The notes under the pieces were generated by a model that saw nothing but the letters and a program-made list of their open reading frames with translations, made no database searches and was not told the origin of the DNA. From Histoplasma ohiense (taxonomy: Eukaryota; Ascomycota; Eurotiomycetes; Onygenales; Ajellomycetaceae), in NCBI GenBank assembly GCA_017607445.1, contig JAEVHH010000004.1, positions 4,154,001 through 4,218,000 of the forward strand: a stretch of DNA of 64,000 bases, given 5' to 3'. The position numbers were made by a program, and so were the translations under genes. Below are positions 45,137 to 55,153 of the stretch, piece after piece (position 1 is the first letter of the stretch; every line of letters starts with the position of its first letter).

Positions 45137-46431
45137 ATGGTCGGCTTAATCTTGGTTTTTGCCTTTTCTGCTTTTATATTTATCGCGACGTTCGCGTGTC
45201 GACATCAACAGCCATCTGCATCGCGCACTCCAATGCAACGAAACCTTGGAATGAAAAAGCAAGGCCCAAAGCCGTGGCGCGGCAACTTAATAGGAGCTGT
45301 CCCCCTAAAATCAGATAGCACCACGTCCCAAACAACATCTATAACATCACATACTTTCCGGGAACTCTTTCCTCGCGCTCGACCGTTCTATCTAGCCGAA
45401 GGCGGTGCGAATATAGTCTACAAGTTTACGATACAAAATGAGCATGCTCCCTCAATTACGACAAATGGGGGTGGTCAACAGCGCGATAACAGGAAATTGC
45501 TGCGGTTGCGGAAGCAAATCAAGTCTGCTACTCCTTACGCAGACACTGTGAATAACTTTGATAGCTACATAAAACCTATGTTTGATAACCACGAATTGGT
45601 TGACCAGGAACTTGTCAGACTACCAAAAGGATTCATAGCATATTGCAATGAACAGCTTCGTGTGGATGAAGCTCGCAATTCGCGCCCGAAAGAACGCTAT
45701 GGTGTTTATTTATCCACCAAGGAGCCCTTCGGTTTAATGATCACTGACATGACCCCCGTCACAGGGTCAGGAGAATGCTTGTGGGAATTCAAACCAAAGT
45801 GGCTGCTTCAGTCGCCATCAGCGCCGCCCGATGCAAAAAGATGCAGGACTTGTGCGTTACGAGAGATGAAAAACTTCAATGCACGAAACGCTGGCAATTC
45901 TGAAAAGCAATCATTCTGCCCGCTTGATTTGGTTTCGGATAACTTTGAAGAAGTATTACGTGCGACACGGTTTATCTGTGGAGGTCACGGGAGAAAGCGT
46001 GTCGCCGCGTTCTTGCATCGAAATAGCACCCTGCTTAGACTGCAAGAGTGTCAGCGCCAAATGAATGCAGTAGGCCTTCCTGGTTTACAAGCAAATTTTC
46101 GGGAGCGTGCTATTTCCATGACGCTGAGGGATTGCACCATGTTTGTTAAGGTAGGTGGTTGGCATTTCCAGAATAAGGAAATGGTGTACTGGGACTGACC
46201 TTCTTCAATTCGCAGGTTCCACTCGACGAACTTCAACCACTCGAAGCGCGCTTGGGAGATCTTGATTTCAAGAGTGGAATCGGCGGGAAACTGCAGTATT
46301 GGCGGGAGACGGAAAGTCGACTCATTGAAGACGGGTGGTATAGCGGCACTCATCCAGACCAAAAATCTAGCGAATGCTCGTTACAGGGTCCGCGAGATGA
46401 CTTCCCTACGTTTGAGGAGAGGGAAACATAA
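45137..46431 (+). CDS. ipk1: Inositol-pentakisphosphate 2-kinase
   Basis: Two exons (45137-46150, 46216-46431; intron 65 nt) encode 409 residues. Ipk1 makes phytate (InsP6) by phosphorylating the 2-position of InsP5, supporting nuclear mRNA export and inositol-pyrophosphate synthesis. Family motifs are FYLAEGGANIVYKF in the N-lobe, LWEFKPKWLLQSPSAPP then KRCRTCALREMKN, the CPLDLVS stretch, and MTLRDCTMFVKVPLD across the splice. The first ATG gives an N-terminus VGLILVFAFSAFIFIATF that would be a membrane anchor, unusual for this soluble enzyme. An in-frame ATG at 45233 removes it and may be the true start. Confidence 0.9.
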
Positions 46432-47461
46432 TAATGATGTTGGGAAACAGAGGGACAACTATTCGTACAATAATACCGGCGAGATCATTTATTGGATTAA
46501 GGCGCATGGGGCCATACCGTCTTCGTGCCCTTCTCATTAAAGGTGGGTAATGCACATTGTATATTAGATATTCTTCTTTGAGGTCCCTTTCTTTAATAGT
46601 GGGGCTTGGAGTTTTCTGTTTTTCCTTTTTTCCATAATTTTTTTTCTACAAAGAAATCGATATTTCTCCCCTTTTATCCATATGTGACTATCAGCGTCCA
46701 TTGTGATAAGTATTATCATTATTAATTCGTCCTCTATGGTTATTCAATGCCATTAAAGTGTGCTTGTTGGACAGGAGCAGCTCATGAAACGGATTCGAAT
46801 CTTTCTTTCTCGTCATCATTTGCATATATAAATAATTATGAATCGGAGAATTCTCGGCCTCTGAAAAGTCAAAAGTGCCGAGCGCGTTATATCCTAACGC
46901 CGAGGGCAAGGCTAACTATGTTCGCTCGGAATAGTTAAGCATTTGTTAAGCATTGGTAATGTCATTTGGGGCAGAAGCACCACGATGGAGCATTCCGCGC
47001 TGGGCCCGAAAAACCTCGGGTCACTACTGGTCAATTGGAGTTGGAAACTGAAGCTAGCTTAGCTACATTCGGAGAAGTTTCTATATTTTCTTTGGAGACT
47101 TTGTTTCATATCTGGTCTTCGAGGACTGCTCAATTTGTCATTCATGAATAATTGATATTCTGACAATCCCCTCATGAGGAAGCTCGGTACCTTGGCTTCA
47201 CTGTTCTTGGACCCCGCGAGCACTGTTCTATAAATCGAGCTCCTCTCCCTGACCCGTTCATCATGTGCTCATCCATAACAACTGCAAAGGAATTCCTTTC
47301 CTACTTAATAGCCCTTAAGCATTTCGCGAATCATCCTTCCCATAGATCGCCAGCTTATATCGCCTAGAATCTGACCGGAACTTGTCTTTGTGCGTTCTCG
47401 CAATCGCCGCAGTATTCCACAGCACCAGAATCAGAACTGGAAAACAGCCTCAGAAAACAAG
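46432..47461. other. Intergenic region, IPK1 / nitroreductase
   Basis: One kilobase between two plus-strand genes, AT-rich at first and with no coding signal. The promoter of the nitroreductase should lie at its right end. Confidence 0.5.
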
Positions 47462-48340
47462 ATGACTGTCGCAGAGCCTAAGCCTCTTATCCCCGCCGCT
47501 ACCGCCGCCGCTTTCATAGAACTCGCCAAAGCACGGCGCTCAGTCTATACGCTCTCCGCCTCAAGTCCAGTACCAGACTCCGAAATCCAAGAGTTGGTCA
47601 AGAGTGCCATCCTGCATGTGCCAAGTAGTTTCAATACACAATCCACCCGTCTTGTGCTTCTGTTGCATGAAGAGCATAGAAAACTGTGGGATGCAGCGAT
47701 AAAAATATTCGTGGAGTCGAAGGTAGCCCCGGGGAAGATGTCGAAGGAAATGTGGGAGACCCATACGAAGCCCAAGTTGCAAGGATTCAGGGCAGCGTAT
47801 GGTACTGTACGTATTTCCTCCTCATTGCCGTTCCTTTCTGGGTAAAAGAAATCGGGTTGCGTAAATCCTTGTTAACTAACCTAAATCGTCTGCACCCGTA
47901 TAGATTCTTTTCTTCGAAGATCCGGAACACATCGCGCCAATGGCGGAGAAGTTTCCGACATATGGAGATCAATTTGCCCCTTGGGCACAGCATACGAATG
48001 CCATGCATCAGTATTTCCGTTCGTAGTCCTTCGCTCTTCTCCTTGTTGTTCTTTTAAAAAATTCCCCTCGCATGTGTTTCTATTTTGGCCATGTTTGCAA
48101 AGCCCGCTTATCTGACAGTTATTGAATACAGTCTGGCTCGCCCTTCGATCCGTTGGCCTCGCCGCAAACTTACAACATTACAACCCCTTAATCGACGACA
48201 CTGTTGCCAAGACCTGGTCCCTCCCTGCTGAATGGAAGCTGGTCGCTCAAATGGTCTTCGGCACTTCAACGGATGAACTGACGGAGAAAACATTCAAACC
48301 ATTGGAGGAGAGAGTCAAGGTGTTTGGATCGAAAGAGTAG
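47462..48340 (+). CDS. Nitroreductase family protein (Frm2/Hbn1-like)
   Basis: Three exons (47462-47806, 47904-48018, 48132-48340) encode 222 residues of the FMN-dependent nitroreductase family. Yeast Frm2 and Hbn1 are of this type and act on nitro-aromatics and in lipid or oxidative stress signalling. Motifs are ELAKARRSVYTLS near 20-32 (phosphate-binding Arg residues), SSFNTQSTRLVLLL near 58-71, and after the splice LWLALRSVGLAANLQHYNP and WKLVAQMVFG. The second donor is the weak GTTCGT; it is chosen because it alone keeps the conserved frame. The length is normal for the group. Confidence 0.88.
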
Positions 48341-49329
48341 ATTTTGGATGTGGATTGATGATGCGGGATTCATGTATATATGAATGAATGTACTATTGGC
48401 GATGTTCAGTGTCGTGAACTAGAAGTTGCATTTCTTCGGTTGTTTTCCTTTTTCTCTTTGATTGCATTCTCTATAAAGCTTTCGACGTTTGCTGTTCGAA
48501 ATGTTTGGAAGCATGACCCTGCGACCACTGAAACCACAAGGAGAGAAGAATAGATACACGTACGTTTGTTTTGCGAATCCGGTGTGATAGAAATATATAC
48601 CTTTATTAAGACATTGCCTCCTAGACAACACTAAACTATATCTCGTCACAAAGGGGAAGGCCTTGAAGCTGGCCAATACCCCATAGAGCGTACAATGTAG
48701 CGGATGGAATAGTTCACTACTAACTTTCCCGCAAATGGCTGGTGGAAATACACGGGCGTTTCTGGGGCAACAATGGATACGTCCGGTCCCTGCGCGGCCA
48801 ATTCGTCCCGGAAAATCCCTCCAAATAACCTGAATATTTAAGATGCCGATATTTCCTCAATAGAGACGTTCTCAGATCCAAGTCTCGAGGAATTAGAAAT
48901 GAATGGATGAAATTGTGGGATTATTGTGTTTGGAGGCGATAGACGAGCGGTTGAGAAGCGTAGAGGTATCCGTGCCCATTCAAGAGTCGGCTGAGAAGCT
49001 GGGCCAGTAATAAGAATGATGTTAATGCATGTTGATTTGGGAACTGGCTTGTGAAATGTCGAGGATTCGTTCCAAAAGGATAATTAGAGACCGGTATTTC
49101 AGGTCCAGTGATGGCAGCCTGTAAGTCTCTCTACCATACATAGGCCGCCAATGTTACATAGTGTCGTCGCACTCCCACCTTCTGGAAAGGAGAAGGAATT
49201 TGCTTAAGTAGGAAACCTTTCGGTTAGACAGGATATCCCTAGAGCATGTTAGACAGGAGATTTCTCACCAATTGTTCCAATGACTTGATAATTCTTCGAA
49301 CTGCAAAAACAGAATGGCAAGAGAAACAT
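48341..49329. other. Convergent intergenic region, nitroreductase / YAF9
   Basis: About 990 bp with no coding signal. Both flanking genes end here. Confidence 0.55.
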
Positions 49330-50217
49330 CTATTTCTTCTTCACCACGGTCGTCACACCCTCACTCTTCCTCAGCTCATCCAATTTAGCTTCCCGCTCCG
49401 CCAGCTTTGCTTTTTCTTCCTTCAGCATCTGATCCACAGTCTTGATAGCCTCGGCCAACCTATCTAGCTCCTTCGCCTCTGTCTTTTGACTGTACGGATT
49501 CTTCGGGCTATCCGAGTAAGGGATTTCCGCTGTCCTCCCCGGTTGCGTTTGTGGCTGCTTAGCCCCCTTCCCTGCTTTTCCTTTAGGAGGTTGCTGCACT
49601 ACTCCTGTTCCGCCCGTAAGGAGATCATAAAATTGTTCAACGGGCTCATTAAACACAACCTCTTCGTAATTCTGTGCCACAATGACATCTCGCCTCTCTC
49701 TTTTCCCCTCGATGTCATCCCCGTACGGATGTAGCTTCAGACTGTGCCATAACGTTTGCGGTTTCTCTGTCGACTCTGGAACGAAGTATAACTTGATCTG
49801 TATCTCAAACTCACCCCATCCTGTCTCTGTGACCTCGAACGGTGGCGATTCGATGGTGCGCACACACTGCGCATAGGTCTCATGTAGTTTGAACTGCACC
49901 TTTTTCAACCAGTATGAGATGTCTTCATCGTTGACACCTTTGACGAATACACGCCACTGGTGGGTGTGGTCTTCGGGCGCGTTTGGGGGTCGTTTTGCCG
50001 GGTCAAAGGGCTGCGCTTCGCTTCCGAAAACTAGTTTTGGCGGTCAGATAAAGGAGGATTATCGCGGGTAAGTTAAATAACTTGGCCGCACATGCTATTA
50101 CATACCAAATGGTCTAAATATTGAGATTCCCTGGGAGATCAATTAGCGTTGCGGGGAAGGCTATGTGATGGGTTTTGGACTCACGCGAACACGTTTAGTG
50201 CCTGCTGGGGCAGGCAT
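49330..50217 (-). CDS. yaf9: YEATS-domain protein Yaf9
   Basis: Three exons (50217-50185, 50130-50106, 50030-49330; introns 54 and 75 nt) encode 252 residues. Yaf9 is shared by the NuA4 acetyltransferase and SWR1 remodelling complexes, and its YEATS domain reads acylated histone tails. The rebuilt start MPAPAGTKRVRGISIFRPFV continues into FGSEAQPF and then HTHQWRVFVKGVNDEDISYW and FKLHETY. The aromatic acyl-lysine pocket residues sit in GWGEFEIQIKLYF. A Pro/Gln/Gly linker and a C-terminal coiled coil with LAEREAKLDELRK follow. The second exon is only 25 nt. The gene diverges from the COQ11-like gene with 301 bp between starts. Confidence 0.95.
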
Positions 50218-50518
50218 TTTGCCAAAGGTTTTCGAAACAAGTTACGGGACCAAATGGGGTAGGATCAAATCGCTCAAATTGTTGGTAGCTGAAGAGATCT
50301 GAGGAGATCGGAAGTGGGAACCAAGCATCGGCATCCATGTTTTATTTACCACGTGACAAGGAAGTTGGTCGCCCGTCAGCCAGCTTAATTAGAGCATGAT
50401 GCGAACTTCGACAAACTTTTATAGCTCAGAATACCCTTTTGGCACCTTTCGGAAGATATAGAAATAAGAGCAAAATTGTCGGTGATAATATCCTTACCTT
50501 TACGATATAAATTGGTAT
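50218..50518. promoter_or_regulatory. Divergent promoter, YAF9 / COQ11-like
   Basis: 301 bp separate the two start codons, so both genes probably share this promoter region. No specific site is assigned. Confidence 0.65.
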
Positions 50519-51625
50519 ATGCAAATGTCGGCAACTAAGAGAATTGTGGTTGCTGGCGGAAGCGGATTTCTGGGTAAGTGCTAGTAAATATGGCCGTCAT
50601 ATCCTGAGAGGACTGTTATTTCTGTGTTGACCAATTTGTCTAACTCCCATGATACAGGTTCCAGAATATGCAAATCAGCTGTGGCTCGAGGGTGGGAGGT
50701 GGTGTCGTTGAGGTAATTTGTCTCATCAATTTTAGCAGACTGCTTTCCTACACCAAACAGCATAACAATTGTCCTTTTAAAAATTTTTTATAGTCGACAC
50801 GGCGAACCAGCCTGGGGAACTGTTACATTGTCCTCGCATGCGCCGCGGTGGGCGAAATCCGTTGAATGGGCTAAAGCCGATATCCTAAAACCTGCCACCT
50901 ATAAACCGTTCCTCAAAGACGCTTCAGCGGTGGTCCATTCTATGGGAATACTGTTAGAGGCTGATTACAAGGGAATTGTACAGGGGAGGGAATCGGTAAT
51001 TAGTGGGCTACAAAAATTGTTCGCAACGTCAAGACCCGGAAGCCAGAATCCGTTGCAAAGGCCAGCGGGAGAAGAATTGACCGCCTTCTCTGGCGGTCAA
51101 TTAACATACGAACTCATGAATCGGGATTCTGGTTGGTTTGGAACTAGATTTTCTATATTTTATAGGGTTATAATAAACTATGCTAACGTTTTCACTGCAA
51201 CAGCTGTGGCTCTCGCGCAAGAAGCCGTTTACGAGAACGTCCCGACTTTTGCCTTCATATCAGCCGCAGCCGGAGCTCCAGTGGTTCCGGAAAGATATGT
51301 CACATCCAAAAGGGATGCGGAGGCCCTCATCTCCTCCAACCTCCCTGACCTCCGCAGTATTTTCATAAGACCGACTTTCATGTATGATTCATCGCGGAAA
51401 CTATCACTGCCTATTGCGCTGGGTGGGATCGTAGGATCGGAAGTGAACGCGCTCCTGGGAGGACGGCTTTCATTTTTGGGAATGATGACCGCAAAGCCGC
51501 TAAACGTCAATATTGTCAGCGAGGCTGTGGTGGAGGCAATTGGCGATGATAATGTCCAAGGTGTTGTGGGACCTAAAAAGATTGAGACGTTGGCCACGAA
51601 GGGTTGGAGAAGATCTATGCTGTGA
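50519..51625 (+). CDS. NAD(P)-binding SDR, Coq11-like mitochondrial protein
   Basis: Four exons (50519-50573, 50658-50712, 50794-51131, 51204-51625) encode 289 residues of the atypical short-chain dehydrogenase family that includes yeast Coq11 (YLR290C), a member of the coenzyme Q synthome. The Rossmann start RIVVAGGSGFLGSRICKSA spans the first intron and carries the GGSGFLG dinucleotide-binding loop. Later marks are VEWAKADILKP, HSMGILLE and FISAAAGAP. The third intron is 72 nt and has no in-frame stop, so an unspliced reading stays open; splicing gives NRDSAVALAQEA, which fits the family. No long presequence is seen, though the N-terminus is slightly basic. Confidence 0.88.
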
Positions 51626-51761
51626 TCTTGAGCTATCGTCTATCGCCTTTTAATCCGAGGTGGCGAAGAGCCACCCTTTGTATTATTATTTGAAATAGCG
51701 ATTCTCATCTGTTGATCCCGATAGTGTACAATAAATACCCATCCTAGCTTTACCATTATTC

Positions 51762-52837
51762 TCAAATCATGGTCCCGCGTTCGAAACTGTCTCGAATTTC
51801 CGCAGTATACTAGGTGGCAAAGTTAGCGAAGTGCCATAAAAATAATTGCGTATAAAATGTATTTCCAACGTACCTTGTTATAAAACCTTGCCAACTGTTG
51901 GTTAAACTTCTTATTCTTGTCGTTGATGTACGTAACATCAGCCTCCTCATCGTCACGACCGCGGTCCTTACGTTTCTTCAGGCGAATCTCCTCTGCCTTC
52001 CTCAAGTCCGCTACCAGTCTATCAACTGCAGCACGGTCTGGTTTGTTCTCCGCAAAATCCACCGAATCCGCTGTGGAATAAAAGGTGCCGTTTTTATCAA
52101 CCGCGACGAGCTCTCCATCCTCTGCTTCCACTATCTGAAGTCCACCACTTGCCGCAGCTTTTTCCACGGCTAAGATTTTTTCCTTCTCATATGCCTCAAG
52201 GTCGGGCTGCATCTGTCTCATCTGCCTTTTGTAGATCTTTCGTGCGTCTTGGCGATAGTCCTGGAAAGCTGTATCGTCTCTGTGTCTCTGTTTCTTTTCC
52301 ATGCGTTTATCCCATTTCTCCGACTCATCGACAGTCCAGTCCCAAGCACGCTTCCGCTCGAAATCCTCGCCCTGGGCTTCAGTATCTGCTTTGAGCAGGT
52401 TATGCGATGCGAAAGCGTGTTTCCGGGAAATACTCGAGAGAAGGCTAGGATCGGTAGCTAGGCGTTTCGATTCGGCAGCCGTCTCCCTTAGATTTTTCTC
52501 TGCGGCGTTTTTCTACTTTCCAGTTAACAGGTGCAAGATATCAATAATGGGAGCAAAGCAAAGGCTGAAAAAAAAAAAAAAAAAAACTCACAGCTCTCGC
52601 TTGAAGTGCCTTGAAACGGTCTCTCATTTCCCTAGTCCTGGAAGCAGCATCTGTTGTCTTATTTTTTTCTGGGTCGGCTGACAATGTACTTGCCGTGTTC
52701 GATACGGGATTCTCTTTGGGGCTTATGGGAGACTTGCTACTAACCACCTGGACCCCGGCTTCGTCTTGGATGGCAACCGGAGTGGCCAGTTCCGAGCTAG
52801 AGGAGGGGTGGTGTTGCTGGTTATCTTGGTCCGGCAT
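51762..52837 (-). CDS. syf2: Pre-mRNA-splicing factor Syf2
   Basis: Three exons (52837-52592, 52512-51874, 51809-51762; introns 79 and 64 nt) encode 310 residues. Syf2 belongs to the NineTeen complex of the active spliceosome, with Prp19, Cef1/Cdc5 and Clf1. The N-terminal 65 residues are disordered. The family domain begins MRDRFKALQARAKNAAEKN across intron 1 and includes KRAWDWTVDESEKWDKR and FNQQLARFYNKYTAEIRD across intron 2, ending SFERGTMI. The last exon is only 48 nt. Intron 1 contains a homopolymer of about 19 T on the coding strand. It converges with the COQ11-like gene, 136 bp between stops. Confidence 0.95.
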
Positions 52838-53146
52838 GATTGCACGTAATAAACGAACAGGCGTGCCTTCACCACAGGCGTCGTGCTGAATGATTCTCAG
52901 TAGATGTTTGAGTGGTTGTCCAACGTTGACAATAAATGATAAATGTCTTGGTGACGATTTCCGCCTGAGGCTTTCGGAACCACTAGTAACGATTAGGACT
53001 AGCCTCTTTTGTCACAGAGCCGCGATCTTATAATTTATTATCTCCAATGCAGAACTTGAACTTCAACAACAATAACGCTCCAGCCATGGCCGCCTTCCCC
53101 TGATTGCCTCTCTATATAATTCCCGCATAGGAGAGGAGAAGCCTCC
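52838..53146. promoter_or_regulatory. Divergent promoter, SYF2 / 668-residue orphan
   Basis: 309 bp between two start codons on opposite strands; a shared promoter is likely. Confidence 0.6.
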
Positions 53147-55153
53147 ATGTCAAATCCTTCGATTTGCCGGTCATGGCTTCCTCCACAACCACCACGCCTT
53201 TGTCGCTACGCCTCGAGCTACTTACACCCAAACACCCAGAGGGTATCACTTGCTCAACTCTTGTTCCATGTGCGAAGGTCAAAGGCGCGGCGGGAACCTT
53301 CAGCGTCTCAATTGCTCCGATTTGCTATAACGGGGACTCTGAAGAAACCCAACGATGGATACTACGCGAAGGACTTTGAAGAATATATGCTTGAGGCATT
53401 CTCCAAGCCTCATTTGCCAGAGACTTGGACCATTTTCAACACGGAACCGTCGAAAATCAGACGCCTGACTAAGAATGCTCCCCTCGTCGATAGATATGAT
53501 CCCAAAGATTTCAAAGATAACATTGAATTGCCGATATTACAAGCTGTTTGTGAGAAATATATCGTCTCGCCCCGGGTAGCCCGCGAAATCCTGATGAACC
53601 ATCAAGGCATCGTCGCTTCATTCGAAGGCTGTGCTAAACGTGAAGGCTCTGCTAAAGTCCTTGCAACCCTGAATGCCCTTGTCGCAAGATTTGCATTGTT
53701 AAAAGTCCAAGTACCGAAAGGTCTTCTTATCCTTGGCATGAGATTCGCTTCTCGACAGTTTTCTGCCCCCGCTCTTCAATCTTATATCCAAAGCTATGTC
53801 ACTGGTGGATATGGCCCCATACCTGGACGCCAAGCTGCGAAAATTCTCCGCAACCTCTACCAAGCATGTCGGGTGAGTGTTTTTGAAAGTCCTACGATCG
53901 ATCTAGGTCCAATGCGAGAAGTTGTCACTGGTCTGGATGAGAATGGGTTGGCAATCTCAGATTCAAGTCTGCACTCCCTCCTCTTGATATCTGATGATAT
54001 TTGTCCACATTTTATCTATAGTCACTACGTCCAGCTGCTTGGGATTATTGGAGACCACGGGAGATTACTAAATATCTGGCCTACAGTCCAGGATCGACTC
54101 AAAAATAGCCCGTTTGGTCCTCCAATCCAATCTCTTGTCAAAAATTACCTTAAAGCCCTTCTCAGGTTAGGATTGGGTTCTCGGGGAGTGTACTGTGCTG
54201 AACAGCTGTCGGCGTATTGCGACCTAAACGACATTTTACCCACGAGGGTATGGGCAGAGCTGCTTAAACAGGACAACAGTGAGGGGCTGCAGAAAATCGT
54301 TTCCAGTCAGACAGTAAACGAGATTATGCATTCGACGCTCACCTCCATAGAAAACAGACTGGGTATAACCTGGAATCATGTTGACGGAGGACGCCATGTT
54401 AAAACATCTGACATGGATCCTTTGTGGGACCATTGGCCTGTGGATGCAGTACTCCCCAGCCTTGATCCAGATGCTAGCTCAACTGGATCATCAGGTTGTT
54501 TACAGCGACTCCTTGAAGAAATAAAACTTTATGGGTCCTCCAAATCAACCACGGAGCTTGCGAGGGTCGCTAATTTATTACATGACTTTGAGGGTTGCGA
54601 GATCCCTCTTGGTTCTAGAAAGGGTAAACACGACAAAACTCTCGAGTTCGCCTGGTTCCCGCATTGCTGCCCGATCGAATTTTCCAATAATGCTCCGCCG
54701 TCACGTTACAATATAAATGGTCCACAATCTCCTTCGTCCCTGGGCTTAATCCGTGCTTTTCACGGTTTCCACGGCAAAACAATTAGTTTGAGTAAATGGA
54801 ACTTGTATCTGATGCAACTTGGTTACCTCTGTGAGAGAAGCCGAGGTTTCGCAGAAAGTGGCATCAACGGTACAACAGGAGATTCTGAAAAGTGGACAGC
54901 CACAGGTCATATTATCTGCTGGGATCGGCTCAATCATCACCTCATGATACTCTTTCTTGGAAAAGGCTTAGGGGTCATAGATCCTGGCTTCTATCCCGGA
55001 AAGCCACATCCATACCTCCCTTCCGTTGCAAACCTGACCTCAAAACCGTGGAATAATTTCCAGGCTGAGTTCTCTGAAAACTCCGGTTTTCTTTTGCCAT
55101 TGCGAATCCGTTATTGGCTAGATGTTGATCCTGCGGCTTACCTTGTCCCCTGA
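53147..55153 (+). CDS. Orphan protein, probably mitochondrial
   Basis: A single-exon 668-residue protein that I do not recognise. The N-terminus MSNPSICRSWLPPQPPRLCRY with Arg and few acidic residues resembles a mitochondrial presequence. The middle is mostly helical in appearance, with stretches such as ILRNLYQACRVSVFES and LVKNYLKALLRLGLGSRGVY that recall helical-repeat (PPR/TPR-like) proteins, but no clean repeat period is visible. The C-terminal third is different, with TATGHIICWDRLNHHLMILF and WNNFQAEFSENSGFLLPLRI. A role in mitochondrial gene expression is a guess based on presequence and style. The ATG chosen is the first in frame. Confidence 0.75.
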   Translation: MSNPSICRSWLPPQPPRLCRYASSYLHPNTQRVSLAQLLFHVRRSKARREPSASQLLRFAITGTLKKPNDGYYAKDFEEYMLEAFSKPHLPETWTIFNTEPSKIRRLTKNAPLVDRYDPKDFKDNIELPILQAVCEKYIVSPRVAREILMNHQGIVASFEGCAKREGSAKVLATLNALVARFALLKVQVPKGLLILGMRFASRQFSAPALQSYIQSYVTGGYGPIPGRQAAKILRNLYQACRVSVFESPTIDLGPMREVVTGLDENGLAISDSSLHSLLLISDDICPHFIYSHYVQLLGIIGDHGRLLNIWPTVQDRLKNSPFGPPIQSLVKNYLKALLRLGLGSRGVYCAEQLSAYCDLNDILPTRVWAELLKQDNSEGLQKIVSSQTVNEIMHSTLTSIENRLGITWNHVDGGRHVKTSDMDPLWDHWPVDAVLPSLDPDASSTGSSGCLQRLLEEIKLYGSSKSTTELARVANLLHDFEGCEIPLGSRKGKHDKTLEFAWFPHCCPIEFSNNAPPSRYNINGPQSPSSLGLIRAFHGFHGKTISLSKWNLYLMQLGYLCERSRGFAESGINGTTGDSEKWTATGHIICWDRLNHHLMILFLGKGLGVIDPGFYPGKPHPYLPSVANLTSKPWNNFQAEFSENSGFLLPLRIRYWLDVDPAAYLVP

